Assembly: GCA_002280515.1 (NCBI GenBank)
Contig: NCEA01000005.1
Location: 1 to 64,000, forward strand
Direction of reading: 5' to 3'
Origin: Rhodobacterales bacterium 32-67-9
Lineage (GTDB): Bacteria > Pseudomonadota > Alphaproteobacteria > Rhodobacterales > Rhodobacteraceae
DNA: 64,000 nucleotides
Below the pieces are notes generated by a model. The model saw only the letters and a program-made list of their open reading frames with translations, had not been told where the DNA came from and did no database searches. Every line of letters starts with the position of its first letter. Position 1 is the first letter of the stretch. The translations under genes and the position numbers were made by a program. Shown here piece after piece: positions 39,896 through 48,406 of the stretch.

Positions 39896-40378
39896 ATGTC
39901 TGAGCTTTTCGCCTATACCGACGGAGCCTGCTCCGGCAATCCCGGCCCCGGCGGCTGGGGCGTCCTGATGATCGCGCGCGAGGGCGACGCGGTCGTTAAG
40001 ACCCGCGAGTTGAACGGGGGCGAGGGTGAGACGACGAACAACCGGATGGAGCTTCTGGCGGCGATCTCGGCACTGGAAGCGTTGAAGCGCGACAGCGCAA
40101 TCACCGTCGTCACCGACAGCGCCTATGTGAAGAACGGCGTGTCCCAGTGGATTCACGGCTGGAAACGCAACGGCTGGAAGACGGCCGACCGGAAGCCGGT
40201 GAAGAACGTCGACCTCTGGCAACGGCTGGATGAGGCGCGCGCGCGCCACCGCGTCACCTGGGAATGGATCAAGGGCCATGCCGGCCATCCGGAGAACGAA
40301 CGCGCCGACGAGCTGGCCCGCGCCGGAATGGCCCCGTTCAAGCCGAAGAAGAAGTCGCGCGCCGATGACGCTGCTTGA
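39896..40378 (+). CDS. rnhA: Ribonuclease HI
   Basis: A 160-residue RNase H that cuts RNA in RNA-DNA hybrids. The catalytic acidic residues are in [16 protein letters not shown] (Asp), [10 protein letters not shown] (Glu), [12 protein letters not shown] (Asp) and [12 protein letters not shown] (Asp); the handle region [19 protein letters not shown] is present. Its 3' end overlaps the TRIC-channel gene by 14 bp. Confidence 0.96.
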   Translation: MSELFAYTDGACSGNPGPGGWGVLMIAREGDAVVKTRELNGGEGETTNNRMELLAAISALEALKRDSAITVVTDSAYVKNGVSQWIHGWKRNGWKTADRKPVKNVDLWQRLDEARARHRVTWEWIKGHAGHPENERADELARAGMAPFKPKKKSRADDAA

Positions 40379-40985
40379 GCTTCTCGACTACGCTTCGGTC
40401 TTCGTCTTCGCGCTGACGGGTGCCCTGGTGGCAAGCCGGGCGCAGCTCGACATCGTCGGCTTCGCCTTCGTGGCGAGCCTCACGGCAGTCGGCGGCGGTA
40501 CGCTCCGCGACGTGCTTCTCGACCGGAACCCGGTCTTCTGGGTGGCCCAGCCCGCCTTCATCGCAGTCGCGGTCGCGGCGGCGATCCTCGTCTTCTTCAC
40601 CGCGCATCTCTTCGAAAGCCGGCTCCGGGTCCTCACCTGGCTCGACGCGCTGGCCCTTGCGGTCGCGGTGCCGGCCGGGGTGGGCGTGGCGCTCGCCGCC
40701 GGGCAGCACTGGGTGATCGTGCTTCTCATGGGGGTGGCGACGGGTTGCTTCGGCGGGCTGATGCGCGATGTCGTCTGCAACGAGGTGCCGCTGGTCCTGA
40801 AACAGGGGGAGCTTTACGTCACCGCCGCCTTCGCGGGCGCCGGCGCGGCGCTGATCGGGGCCGCGATCCTGCCGGACGGCGCCGCCCTGATCCTTTGCGC
40901 TGGCGTGACCTTCGTCCTGCGTTCCGGCAGTCTCGTCTTCGGCTGGCGGCTTCCGGTCTACCGCTCCCGCCCGCCGCGCCGGTGA
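40365..40985 (+). CDS. TRIC-type (UPF0126/YicG) membrane channel protein
   Basis: A 206-residue inner-membrane protein with about seven hydrophobic segments arranged as an inverted repeat: [19 protein letters not shown] in the first half and [20 protein letters not shown] in the second, the two Gly-Gly-x-x-RD motifs of bacterial TRIC homologues. These form trimeric cation channels. ATG 40365 lies inside the end of rnhA, giving a 14-bp overlap. Confidence 0.9.
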   Translation: MTLLELLDYASVFVFALTGALVASRAQLDIVGFAFVASLTAVGGGTLRDVLLDRNPVFWVAQPAFIAVAVAAAILVFFTAHLFESRLRVLTWLDALALAVAVPAGVGVALAAGQHWVIVLLMGVATGCFGGLMRDVVCNEVPLVLKQGELYVTAAFAGAGAALIGAAILPDGAALILCAGVTFVLRSGSLVFGWRLPVYRSRPPRR

Positions 40986-41008
40986 ACCGGGCTGGGATGA
41001 ACCCGACC

Positions 41009-41251
41009 TTACCGACGCTTCGGCCCGTAGGTCTCCCAAAGCCAGATCAAAACCATCGCGCCAAGGACGGCCCCGACAAAGCCGGCCGCAAAGCCGGTGA
41101 TCGCGAGAAGGATCCGCAGGACAAGCCCGCCCACCAGCGCGCCAAGAATTCCGATGACGATCGTCGTGACCAGATCGGTTTGGAGATTCATCAGCCGCGT
41201 GGCGATGAACCCCGCCGCAGCGCCGATGATGATAAGGGCGAGAATCGCCAT
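41009..41251 (-). CDS. GlsB/YeaQ/YmgE family small membrane protein
   Basis: An 80-residue protein with three hydrophobic, Gly-rich helices: LALIIIGAAAGFIA, VIGILGALVGGLVL and FAAGFVGAVLGAMVLIWLW. This is the transglycosylase-associated (GlsB/YeaQ/YmgE) family, general stress-linked envelope proteins of unknown mechanism. AGAGGAG precedes ATG 41251. Convergent with the TRIC gene. Confidence 0.9.
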   Translation of the reverse strand: MAILALIIIGAAAGFIATRLMNLQTDLVTTIVIGILGALVGGLVLRILLAITGFAAGFVGAVLGAMVLIWLWETYGPKRR

Positions 41252-41308
41252 GACCGACTCCTCTTGATAAGGCCCCAATATGGGGGCCCGCGTCCGGTTT
41301 GGAAACGG

Positions 41309-42205
41309 TCAGCCGAGCCGGCCGGGCAAGACCAGCCCGCGCAGCACCTCGGCCGCCGGCATCGGACGCTTGCCCTCGCGCTGCGCCTCGGTGACCTCGA
41401 CGGCACCCTCGCCGCAGGCGACCGTGAAGCCAGACAGCACCGCGCCCGGCGCCCCCTCCCCCGGGGCAAGCCGCGACCGCAAAAGCTTCACCCGTTCGCC
41501 GCCGATCTCGACCCAGGCGCCGGGAAAGGGCGATAGCCCCCGGATGAGGCGGTCGACCTCGCCCGCCGGCCGGGTCCAGTCGACCCGCGCCTCGGCCTTG
41601 TCGATCTTCGCGGCATAGGTCACGCCCGCCTCAGGCTGGGGCACCGGCACCAGCACGTCGAGCCGCGCCAGTGCCTCGACGATCAGCCGCGCGCCCATGC
41701 CCGAAAGGCGGTCGTGAAGATCGGCCGTCGTCTCTTCCGCGCCGATACCCGTCCCTTCGCTCAAGATGACCGGCCCGGTATCGAGCCCCGCCTCCATCCG
41801 CATGATCGAAACGCCGGTCTCTGCGTCGCCGGCCATGATCGCGCGGTGGATCGGCGCCGCCCCGCGCCAGCGCGGCAGAAGCGAGGCGTGAATGTTGAGG
41901 CATCCTTTCGCCGGCGCGTCGAGAACCGCCTGCGGCAGGATCAGCCCGTAGGCCACAACCACCGCGACATCGGCCTTCAGCGCCGCGAACTCCGCCTGCG
42001 CCTCGGGCGTCTTCAGGCCGACCGGGTGGCGGACCGGCAGGCCGAGCGCCTCGGCTTTCGCCTGCACCGGGCTCGGCCGGTCCTTCTTGCCGCGACCGGC
42101 GGGCCGCGGCGGCTGGCAGTAGACACAGACGACCTCATGCGCTGCCACCACCGCCTCCAGCGCCGGCACGGAGAAGTCCGGCGTCCCCATGAAGATCACG
42201 CGCAT
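41309..42205 (-). CDS. fmt: Methionyl-tRNA formyltransferase
   Basis: A 298-residue enzyme that formylates initiator Met-tRNA. Key motifs are [17 protein letters not shown], the catalytic [20 protein letters not shown] with Asn/His, and [20 protein letters not shown]. The C-terminal OB fold extends to [11 protein letters not shown] 42205 fits the family. It is downstream of the two deformylase genes in the usual def-fmt grouping. Confidence 0.96.
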   Translation of the reverse strand: MRVIFMGTPDFSVPALEAVVAAHEVVCVYCQPPRPAGRGKKDRPSPVQAKAEALGLPVRHPVGLKTPEAQAEFAALKADVAVVVAYGLILPQAVLDAPAKGCLNIHASLLPRWRGAAPIHRAIMAGDAETGVSIMRMEAGLDTGPVILSEGTGIGAEETTADLHDRLSGMGARLIVEALARLDVLVPVPQPEAGVTYAAKIDKAEARVDWTRPAGEVDRLIRGLSPFPGAWVEIGGERVKLLRSRLAPGEGAPGAVLSGFTVACGEGAVEVTEAQREGKRPMPAAEVLRGLVLPGRLG

Positions 42206-42305
42206 CCCTCGCCCCTTCTTCGTTGCCCCATTCACCTGCAGTGGTCGTCCAGTGATTCGCCATTGGGTCAAGAACCAACGGGCGACGGGGACACAAAATC
42301 CCCCG

Positions 42306-42809
42306 CTATCCGCGCTTCCTCAGTTTTTCGGCCTTCGCCGCCAGCATCCTCCGGCGTACCGGCGACAGGTGGTCGATGAACATCCTGCCGTTCAGATGGT
42401 CGATCTGGTGCTGCACGCTCGTCGCCCAAAGCCCGACGAAGTCGCGTTCCTCGACCGCGCCCGTCTCGTTCAGGAACCGCACCGTCACCGCACGCGGCCG
42501 CTCGATCACTGCCGAGACGCCGGGCAGGTTCGGGCTCGCCTCCTCATGCCGGCGCATCTGGATCGAGGCATGCAGAACCTCGGGGTTGGCCATCCGCACC
42601 GCCTGCCCGCGCCTGTCGGAACAGTCGACGACGGCCAGCCGCAGCATGATGCCGATCTGCGGCGCCGCCAGCCCGTAGCCCGGCATCGCGTCCATCGTCT
42701 CGACCATGTCGTCCCAGATCATGCGCACCGTCTCGTTGACCTCGGCCACCGGCGCGGCCGCCGTCCTCAGGCGCTTGTCGGGCCAGGGAACGAACGGGCG
42801 GACGGTCAC
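42306..42809 (-). CDS. Peptide deformylase paralogue, predicted inactive
   Basis: A 167-residue protein with a deformylase fold by sequence: [11 protein letters not shown] (motif 1 intact), but motif 2 is EEASPNLPG instead of EGCLSxP (metal-ligand Cys replaced by Ser92) and motif 3 is [10 protein letters not shown] instead of QHExDHL (catalytic Glu replaced by Gln135). Two metal-binding His remain. It starts with GTG 42809, overlapping the active def stop by 4 bp, and precedes fmt. Catalysis as a deformylase should be lost. It may bind nascent chains or regulate Def, or be decaying. The open frame and full length argue for a retained function. Confidence 0.88.
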   Translation of the reverse strand: MTVRPFVPWPDKRLRTAAAPVAEVNETVRMIWDDMVETMDAMPGYGLAAPQIGIMLRLAVVDCSDRRGQAVRMANPEVLHASIQMRRHEEASPNLPGVSAVIERPRAVTVRFLNETGAVEERDFVGLWATSVQHQIDHLNGRMFIDHLSPVRRRMLAAKAEKLRKRG

Positions 42810-43327
42810 AGACGCGCCCGCTCGCGCTTCAGCTTGGTCATCCTGCGGGTGATGAGCTGGCGTTTGAGCGGCGTCAGGTAATCGATGAAAAGCTTGCCGT
42901 TCAGGTGGTCGATCTCGTGCTGGACGCAGGTCGCCCAGAGGCCGGTGAAATGTTCTTCCCGGGCGGCGCCCTCGAGGTCCATCCAGCGCACCTTGACCTC
43001 GGCCGGACGCGTCACCTCGGCATATTGCTCGGGGATCGAGAGGCAGCCTTCCTCGTAGACATTCGTCGCCGCAGACGACCAGGTCACCTCGGGATTGAGC
43101 AGCACCATCGGCCGCGGCGACGCCTCGGGGTCCTTGACGCAATCCATCACCAGAATGCGTGACATCAGCCCGACCTGCGGCCCGGCAAGCCCGATGCCGG
43201 GCGCATCGTACATGGTCTCGAGCATGTCGTCGGCCGCCGCGCGCAACTCGTCCGTAACCTCGGTCACGGGATCGCAGCGCTTCTTCAGGCGCGGGTCGGG
43301 ATGGATCAGGATCGGGCGTATCGTCAT
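42806..43327 (-). CDS. def: Peptide deformylase
   Basis: A 173-residue metalloenzyme that removes the formyl group from nascent proteins. All catalytic motifs are intact: GIGLAGPQVG (with Gly in place of the more usual Ala), EEGCLSIP (Cys95) and VQHEIDHLNG (His137, Glu138, His141). ATG 43327 gives the typical MTIRPILIHPDPRL start. It heads the def-paralogue-fmt run. Confidence 0.95.
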   Translation of the reverse strand: MTIRPILIHPDPRLKKRCDPVTEVTDELRAAADDMLETMYDAPGIGLAGPQVGLMSRILVMDCVKDPEASPRPMVLLNPEVTWSSAATNVYEEGCLSIPEQYAEVTRPAEVKVRWMDLEGAAREEHFTGLWATCVQHEIDHLNGKLFIDYLTPLKRQLITRRMTKLKRERARL

Positions 43328-43474
43328 GATCCGGGATTTAGGCGAACGCGGGCAGGCTTGCAATGGCCGCGCGGGCTCCGCGAACGGTGCGGCTTGATGC
43401 GCCCCGACCCCTCTCCGCAATCCGCTTGCACAGGACGGCCGGGCAGATAAGTTCAGCCGCAAAAGGGAGTCGCC

Positions 43475-44647
43475 ATGAGCTTCGACGACATCATCGACCG
43501 CATCGGAACCCATTCGAGCAAATGGGACCTGATGGAACCCCGGTTCGGCGTTCCGGCCAGCGACGGCCTTGCCATGTGGACGGCCGATTCGGATTACCCG
43601 ACCGCAGACTGCGTCCGCGACGTCGTGCGCGCGGCCGCCGATCTCGGGATATTCGGGTATTTCGGGGATTACGGCGACTTCCACGAGGCCATCGGCTGGT
43701 GGATGCGGGAACGCCACGACTGGACGATCGAGCCCGACTGGATCCTCACGACGCATGGCCTCGGAAACGCCGTGGCCCTTTGCATCGACACCTGGAGCAA
43801 GCCGGGCGACAGCGTCGTGATCTTCCCGCCCGTCTACCACGAGTTCGCCGGAAAGATCGAAAGGGCGGGACGCAAGGTCACCGAATGTCCGCTCAGCCGG
43901 GTGGGTGACCGCTACATGCTTGATCTCGACGCCGCTCAAGCCCGCCTGACCGGGACCGAGCGGCTCTTGATCTGGTGTTCGCCGCAAAACCCCTCGGGCC
44001 GCATCTGGACCCCGGAGGAGCAGCGCGCCGTGGCGGACTTCGCGCTGCGCAACAACCTCATCCTCGTCTCGGACGAGGTGCACCACGATCTCGTCTATGC
44101 CGGCGAGACATTCGTGCCGATGGATGTCGCTGCCCCGGCGGCGCGCCATGCCCTCGTCACGCTGACCGCCGCCTCCAAGACCTTCAACATCGCCGGCCAG
44201 CGGACCGGGAACATGATCATCGCCGATGCGACACTGCGTGCCGCCATGACGACCCGGCTCCATGCGCTCGACCTGGCGCCGAACGGGCTCGGGGTGAAGA
44301 TGGTCACCGCAGCCTATTCGCCCGAGGGCGCCGCCTGGGTCGATGCCCAGATCGCGCATCTCGACGCGAACCGCCGGCTCTTCGACGCGGGTGTGAACGC
44401 CATTCCCGGCGTCCGGTCGCTGCCCCTGCAGTCCACCTACCTCGCCTGGGTCGATTTCTCCGGCACCGGCATGGCGTACGAGGAGTTCGATGCTCGGGTG
44501 CGGAAGACGGCCAGGATCGCCGCAAGCCCCGGCCCCGGCTTCGGCACTGGCGGGGAAAACTTCCTGCGCTTCAACCTCGCCACCCAGCGGGCGCGTGTCA
44601 CCGAGGCGGTCGAACGCCTGCAGAAGGCCTTTGCCGACCTGCAATGA
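43475..44647 (+). CDS. patB: MalY/PatB-type PLP-dependent C-S lyase / aminotransferase
   Basis: A 390-residue fold-type I PLP enzyme. The PLP Lys is in TAASKTFNIAGQRTGN. Other signatures are LIWCSPQNPSGRIWTPEEQ and LILVSDEVHHDLVYAG. The N-terminal MWTADSDYPTADCV resembles the MWVADMDF of cystathionine beta-lyase PatB/MalY. The likely reaction is cleavage of cystathionine to homocysteine. Isolated gene with its own weak Shine-Dalgarno (GGGAG). The precise substrate is not certain. Confidence 0.87.
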   Translation: MSFDDIIDRIGTHSSKWDLMEPRFGVPASDGLAMWTADSDYPTADCVRDVVRAAADLGIFGYFGDYGDFHEAIGWWMRERHDWTIEPDWILTTHGLGNAVALCIDTWSKPGDSVVIFPPVYHEFAGKIERAGRKVTECPLSRVGDRYMLDLDAAQARLTGTERLLIWCSPQNPSGRIWTPEEQRAVADFALRNNLILVSDEVHHDLVYAGETFVPMDVAAPAARHALVTLTAASKTFNIAGQRTGNMIIADATLRAAMTTRLHALDLAPNGLGVKMVTAAYSPEGAAWVDAQIAHLDANRRLFDAGVNAIPGVRSLPLQSTYLAWVDFSGTGMAYEEFDARVRKTARIAASPGPGFGTGGENFLRFNLATQRARVTEAVERLQKAFADLQ

Positions 44648-44677
44648 ACGGCCCGGGCACCGAAAGGTGCCGCCGCC

Positions 44678-44715
44678 CTTCATCTTGCCGGAAATATCCC
44701 CGCCGGAGGCATCCG
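44678..44715. repeat. GC-rich palindromic repeat element, copy 3
   Basis: Read on the minus strand the element has GCCTCCGGCGGGGATATTT then CCGGCAAGATGAAG. It matches copy 2 at GCCTCCGGC and copies 1 and 4 at the ATTT/AGA tail. It lies between patB and the small unknown gene. Confidence 0.55.
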
Positions 44716-44739
44716 CCGCGCAGGTCCGAGACCGGCCGG

Positions 44740-45090
44740 TCAGTCGCGCGGCAGATAGGCCACCGGCGCGTTCTCGTCGCGGACATAGTCGAGCGGCACC
44801 TTGTCATGCGCCACGGTGGACCGCTTCATCGTGCAGATGAGCTCCCCGGCCTCGACGCCCGAGGCGACGATCAGCGAAGTGTAGACATGCCGCGCCCCGT
44901 CATAGATATCGACAAGCCCGCGCAGGTGCTGCACCTGATCGGCGTCAAGCGCGAAGCCCGTCTCCCAGAATCGCAGGATCGGATAGACCTCGTCACCGGC
45001 CAGAACCCGCAACCGCGAGCGCCGGCGCAGATCGCGTTTGCGCGCCTCTTCCAGTCCCGCGCGCACCTCTTTCGGCAGATAATCAGACAT
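44740..45090 (-). CDS. Conserved small protein of unknown function
   Basis: A 116-residue cytoplasmic protein. The first part is highly basic (KEVRAGLEEARKRDLRRRSR), the middle has VYPILRFWETGFALDADQVQ, and the end DYVRDENAPVAYLPRD. I do not recognise a family. GGAAGG precedes ATG 45090. It lies between patB and the pseudo-receiver gene with no overlap. Confidence 0.7.
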   Translation of the reverse strand: MSDYLPKEVRAGLEEARKRDLRRRSRLRVLAGDEVYPILRFWETGFALDADQVQHLRGLVDIYDGARHVYTSLIVASGVEAGELICTMKRSTVAHDKVPLDYVRDENAPVAYLPRD

Positions 45091-45231
45091 CGCACACCTT
45101 CCCCCGACGTCGAAGCATGAGCCGATCGTGGTGAAAATCAAGGTAACCTTCTGGATTACAACGCCTCTGTCGCCAATCCGTTCCCCGAAAGCCACGCTAT
45201 GCGCGACAACGCAACAATAGCGCCGGTACGG

Positions 45232-45594
45232 TCACTCCGTCGTGCCGTAATGCTCCACGACCGCAGCAAGGTCTTCAGGCGGCATCCGCGACGGCAGGAA
45301 GGCACAGGCATTGGGGATGTGCTGGAAGATCGACCCATCCGAGAAGAAGGTCGTGTTGGTGACGAAGATGACTTTCGCCCGCGGATGCCGGTAGCTCGCA
45401 TAATCGGCCACCGCGATGGCGCTTCCTTCGCCGAGGATGAGGTCGAGCACGATAACCTCCACCGCCTCGCTCTCAAGATAGGCCACCGCGTCATCCTGAC
45501 CCACAACAAGATGCACGCGCGCCGAAAACCTCTCGAGGTGACGTTTCCACAGCCAGCCGAGGTTCGGGTCACTTTCAACGATGAGAACACGCAT
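45232..45594 (-). CDS. Stand-alone receiver-domain protein with incomplete active site
   Basis: A 120-residue protein that is only a CheY-like receiver domain. The phospho-acceptor Asp51 (VIVLDLILGEG) and the Thr (FVTNTT) are present. The acidic pocket is VESDPN rather than the usual EDD, and the conserved Lys is replaced (FLPSRMPP). It may therefore work without phosphorylation. No output domain or neighbouring kinase is present. Divergent from the lytic transglycosylase. Confidence 0.8.
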   Translation of the reverse strand: MRVLIVESDPNLGWLWKRHLERFSARVHLVVGQDDAVAYLESEAVEVIVLDLILGEGSAIAVADYASYRHPRAKVIFVTNTTFFSDGSIFQHIPNACAFLPSRMPPEDLAAVVEHYGTTE

Positions 45595-45767
45595 GGTAAC
45601 CCCCGGAAACCGCCAGAGCAGTACGGTTCTGCCCTTCTTGTTGTTTTGTTAGAGAATCGTCAACAATGCTTAAGCAATTGTTAATGCCTGCCCCGCCGGG
45701 CAGGAATTCGCCCGTTGTTCCGGCCGATGACCGGCCGGAGGTGGCGGACGCAAGATCGGAGACCGAC

Positions 45768-46934
45768 ATGAGACGCCTGATTGCCCTCCTCGCCCTCTGC
45801 CTTGCCCCGGGGGCAGCACTTGCCTCCTGCGGCGGCGGCTTTGGCGATTTCGTCGCCGGGCTGAAGGCCGAGGCGCGCGCCGCGGGGCATCCCGCGGATC
45901 GGGTGGAAGCCTTCTTCGCCGGTGTACGACAGGACGAAAGCGTGCTCCGGGCCGACCGGGCGCAGGGGGTCTTCCGCAAGAGCTTCATCGACTTCTCGCG
46001 CGCCGTCATCAGCGCGAACCGGATGCAGAACGGCCAGCGCAACGCGAAGGAATACGCCGGCACCTTCCGGAGGATCACCCGGGACTACGGTGTGTCACCG
46101 GGCGTTCTCCTTGCCTTCTGGGCGCTGGAGACCGACTACGGCGCGGTCCAGGGCGATTTCAACACGCTGAACGCGCTGGTGACGCTCGCGCACGATTGCC
46201 GGCGGCCCGAACTGTTTCGGCCGCAGGTCTTTGCCGCGCTCGAACTTTACCAGCGCGGGGATTTCGATCCGGCACGTACCAAGGGTGCCTGGGCGGGCGA
46301 GATCGGCATGGTCCAGATGCTGCCCGACGACATCCTCAGGAACGGCGTCGACGGCGATGGCGACGGCCATGTCGCGCTCAAGACCTCGCCGCCCGATGCG
46401 CTGATGTCGGGGGCGAAGATGCTGAAAGGGCTCGGCTGGCGGGCCGGCGAACCCTGGTTGCAGGAGGTCGTGGTGCCGGAGGGGCTCGACTGGTCGAAGA
46501 CCGGGCTCAACCACGAAATGCCGGTCTCGGACTGGGCACGGATGGGGGTGAAGGGGCGGTCGGCTCCGCTCGCCTCGGGCTTGCGCGGCTCGATCCTCCT
46601 GCCGATGGGCCGCAAGGGGCCGGCCTTCCTCGCCTACCCGAATTTCCGCGTCTATTTCGAATGGAACAAGAGCTTCGTCTACGTCACCACTGCGGCCTAT
46701 TTCGCGACCCGCCTCGAAGGAGCGCCGGTTTACGATCCCGGCAATCCCGAGCCCGGGCTGTCGGATGGCGACATGAAGAACCTGCAAAAGAAGCTCGCCG
46801 CGCGCGGGTACGATGTCGGCGCGATCGACGGCATTCTTGGCGAAAAGACCCGCGAGGCGGTTCAGAAGGAACAGGCCCGTCTGGGCCTGCCGGCGGATGC
46901 CTGGCCGACGCGGGCGCTCCTCGGCAAGCTCTGA
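45768..46934 (+). CDS. Lytic murein transglycosylase with peptidoglycan-binding domain
   Basis: A 388-residue exported MltB-like enzyme that cleaves peptidoglycan glycan strands. Residues 1-19 are a signal peptide (ALLALCLAPGAALA). The catalytic Glu is in LLAFWALETDYGAVQGDFN. GEIGMVQMLPDDIL is the second family block. The C-terminal PG_binding_1 domain is LQKKLAARGYDVGAIDGILG through ALLGKL. ATG 45768 has GGAG upstream and precedes the signal peptide directly. Confidence 0.93.
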   Translation: MRRLIALLALCLAPGAALASCGGGFGDFVAGLKAEARAAGHPADRVEAFFAGVRQDESVLRADRAQGVFRKSFIDFSRAVISANRMQNGQRNAKEYAGTFRRITRDYGVSPGVLLAFWALETDYGAVQGDFNTLNALVTLAHDCRRPELFRPQVFAALELYQRGDFDPARTKGAWAGEIGMVQMLPDDILRNGVDGDGDGHVALKTSPPDALMSGAKMLKGLGWRAGEPWLQEVVVPEGLDWSKTGLNHEMPVSDWARMGVKGRSAPLASGLRGSILLPMGRKGPAFLAYPNFRVYFEWNKSFVYVTTAAYFATRLEGAPVYDPGNPEPGLSDGDMKNLQKKLAARGYDVGAIDGILGEKTREAVQKEQARLGLPADAWPTRALLGKL

Positions 46935-46942
46935 GCGGCTGG

Positions 46943-46958
46943 GGGGGCTTCGGCCCCC
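46943..46958. terminator. Hairpin after the lytic transglycosylase
   Basis: GGGGGC-TTCG-GCCCCC is a 6-bp stem with a UUCG loop just after the stop codon; a second GGGGAC/GTCCCC pair lies behind it. No T-run follows, so termination would be weak or Rho-assisted. Confidence 0.45.
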
Positions 46959-47004
46959 GGGGACGGGCCCGCAGCAGTCCCCGGGAAGCACACGGGGGCC
47001 CCGC

Positions 47005-47223
47005 CTAGGCGCCGGCCTGTAGCGACCGGACCGCCTCGGCCGTCATCGCCTGACCGCCGATCCCCCATTCGCCGCTGGCGACTTCGAGCACGCGGACCCA
47101 GGTCACGCCGCGCATCTTCTCGCCTTCGATCCCGACCATCGTGTCGGTGACTTTTTCGATCATTTCCTTCTTCTGGTCCGCGTCGAAAACGCCCTTGATC
47201 AGATGAATATCCACGAGAGGCAT
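47005..47223 (-). CDS. 4-oxalocrotonate tautomerase family protein
   Basis: A 72-residue protein starting MPLVDIHLIKGVFDADQKK. After Met removal Pro1 is the catalytic base of this family. The rest (MIEKVTDTMVGIEGEKMRGV, TWVRVLEVASGEWGIGG) is typical, including the aromatic/Arg pocket. It is divergent from the HxlR regulator, which is its probable controller. The substrate is unknown. Confidence 0.9.
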   Translation of the reverse strand: MPLVDIHLIKGVFDADQKKEMIEKVTDTMVGIEGEKMRGVTWVRVLEVASGEWGIGGQAMTAEAVRSLQAGA

Positions 47224-47304
47224 AACTTTTCCTTCCAGTTCCGTTCGCGCCGGGCCAGTCCCGTTCGCTGAAGGGACAATGCCTGCGGCCTGCCTTTCCG
47301 GGCC

Positions 47305-47346
47305 AGTTCAGGAACTGAACCGACCCCAGTATAGATTCTGAACTGG
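47305..47346. promoter_or_regulatory. Candidate HxlR operator in the tautomerase-hxlR intergenic region
   Basis: CAGTTC-N2-GAACTG (47305-47318) is a near-perfect palindrome and a further GAACTG half-site occurs at 47341-47346. It sits between a tautomerase gene and its divergent HxlR regulator, the usual place for autoregulation. Binding is inferred. Confidence 0.5.
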
Positions 47347-47400
47347 ATCGGATTCCGCCCGCGCGCCTATGCTTGTCCGACCACAATGGAGGAAGATGTC

Positions 47401-48099
47401 ATGGCCGAAGGAAGCTACAAACAGTTCTGCCCGGTGGCGATGGCGGCCGAGATACTGTGTTCGCGCTGGACGCTGGTGGTTCTGCGTGAACTCGTCGTCG
47501 GCTCGACCCGGTTCAACGACCTGCGCCGCGGCGTGCCGCGCATGTCGCCGGCGCTGCTCTCGAAACGGCTCAAGGACCTGGAGACTGCCGGGGTTATCGA
47601 GAAGGTGGCCATGGCGGACGACCCGGAGATCTCGGAATACCGGCTGACGAAATGCGGCCGCGACCTCAAGGCCGTGGTGGAGGCCGTCGGAATCTGGGGC
47701 CAGCGCTGGGTCGGCACCAAGCTCTCGGTCGACCATCTCGATGTCGGGTTGCTGATGTGGGACATGCGGCGCCACCTGAACCCCGAGCCGATGCCGAAGC
47801 GGAAATCGACGATCCAGATCACCTATACTGATCTGGAGCCTGTGCGGAGGAAGTGGTGGCTGGTGGTCGAACCCGGCGCGGAGGTGGACCTCTGCTCGGT
47901 CGATCCGGGGTTCGACGTCGACCTCTTCATATCGGTCGATCTCAGAACGATGACGGAAGCCTGGATGGGGCACCGGCTGACCCGCGCGGCGGTCAGCGAC
48001 GGACTCATGACGCTGATCGGCAGCCGGGAGCTGGAAACCAAGATGCCGCAATGGCTGGGGCTCAGTCCGTTCGCGAAGTTTCCGCGCGCTGTGGCCTGA
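47401..48099 (+). CDS. HxlR family transcriptional regulator with C-terminal extension
   Basis: A 232-residue regulator. The N-terminal half is the winged helix: CPVAMAAEILCSRWTLVVLR, STRFNDLRRGVPRMSPALLS, KRLKDLETAGVIEKV. HxlR proteins are usually about 110-150 residues; here 110 more residues follow (MWDMRRHLN..., VDLFISVDLRTMTEAWMGH), resembling an SCP2/sterol-carrier-like ligand domain. ATG 47401 has GGAGGAAG at ideal spacing. It probably controls the divergent tautomerase. Confidence 0.87.
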   Translation: MAEGSYKQFCPVAMAAEILCSRWTLVVLRELVVGSTRFNDLRRGVPRMSPALLSKRLKDLETAGVIEKVAMADDPEISEYRLTKCGRDLKAVVEAVGIWGQRWVGTKLSVDHLDVGLLMWDMRRHLNPEPMPKRKSTIQITYTDLEPVRRKWWLVVEPGAEVDLCSVDPGFDVDLFISVDLRTMTEAWMGHRLTRAAVSDGLMTLIGSRELETKMPQWLGLSPFAKFPRAVA

Positions 48100-48167
48100 G
48101 CGCCCTTTTGCCCAGTCCGGGGCGGAGAAGGTCTCCCCCCGATCCTTGGGGCACCGCCCCGCCTTGA

Positions 48168-48296
48168 TCAGCAGGTCGCGAAAAGATCGGCAATCAGACC
48201 GGCCTTGCAGGTCTTCGCCACCTGGGCATGGCCGGGTTCAATACCTGCGAAGGCAAGGAGGAGGAACAGGGTGGCGATGGAAAGAATTTCACGCAT
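48168..48296 (-). CDS. Small exported peptide, 42 residues
   Basis: ATG 48296 with AGGTG 7 bases upstream opens a 42-codon frame: MREILSIATLFLLLAFAGIE looks like a signal peptide, with a probable cleavage after GHA; the mature peptide would be QVAKTCKAGLIADLFATC with two cysteines 12 residues apart that could form a disulfide. Too short for most gene callers. It lies between hxlR and smc. Function unknown; that it is a real gene rests on the leader-like sequence and Shine-Dalgarno site. Confidence 0.6.
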   Translation of the reverse strand: MREILSIATLFLLLAFAGIEPGHAQVAKTCKAGLIADLFATC

Positions 48297-48406
48297 GACG
48301 GGCACCTGAGAGGTTTGTTCACCTCTCGTTCTAGTCATTTACCATTAATGCGAGGTTAGCGCGTCGCGCGGCGCAAACGGCCGCCACATCCGGCCCGTCC
48401 GCGAGG

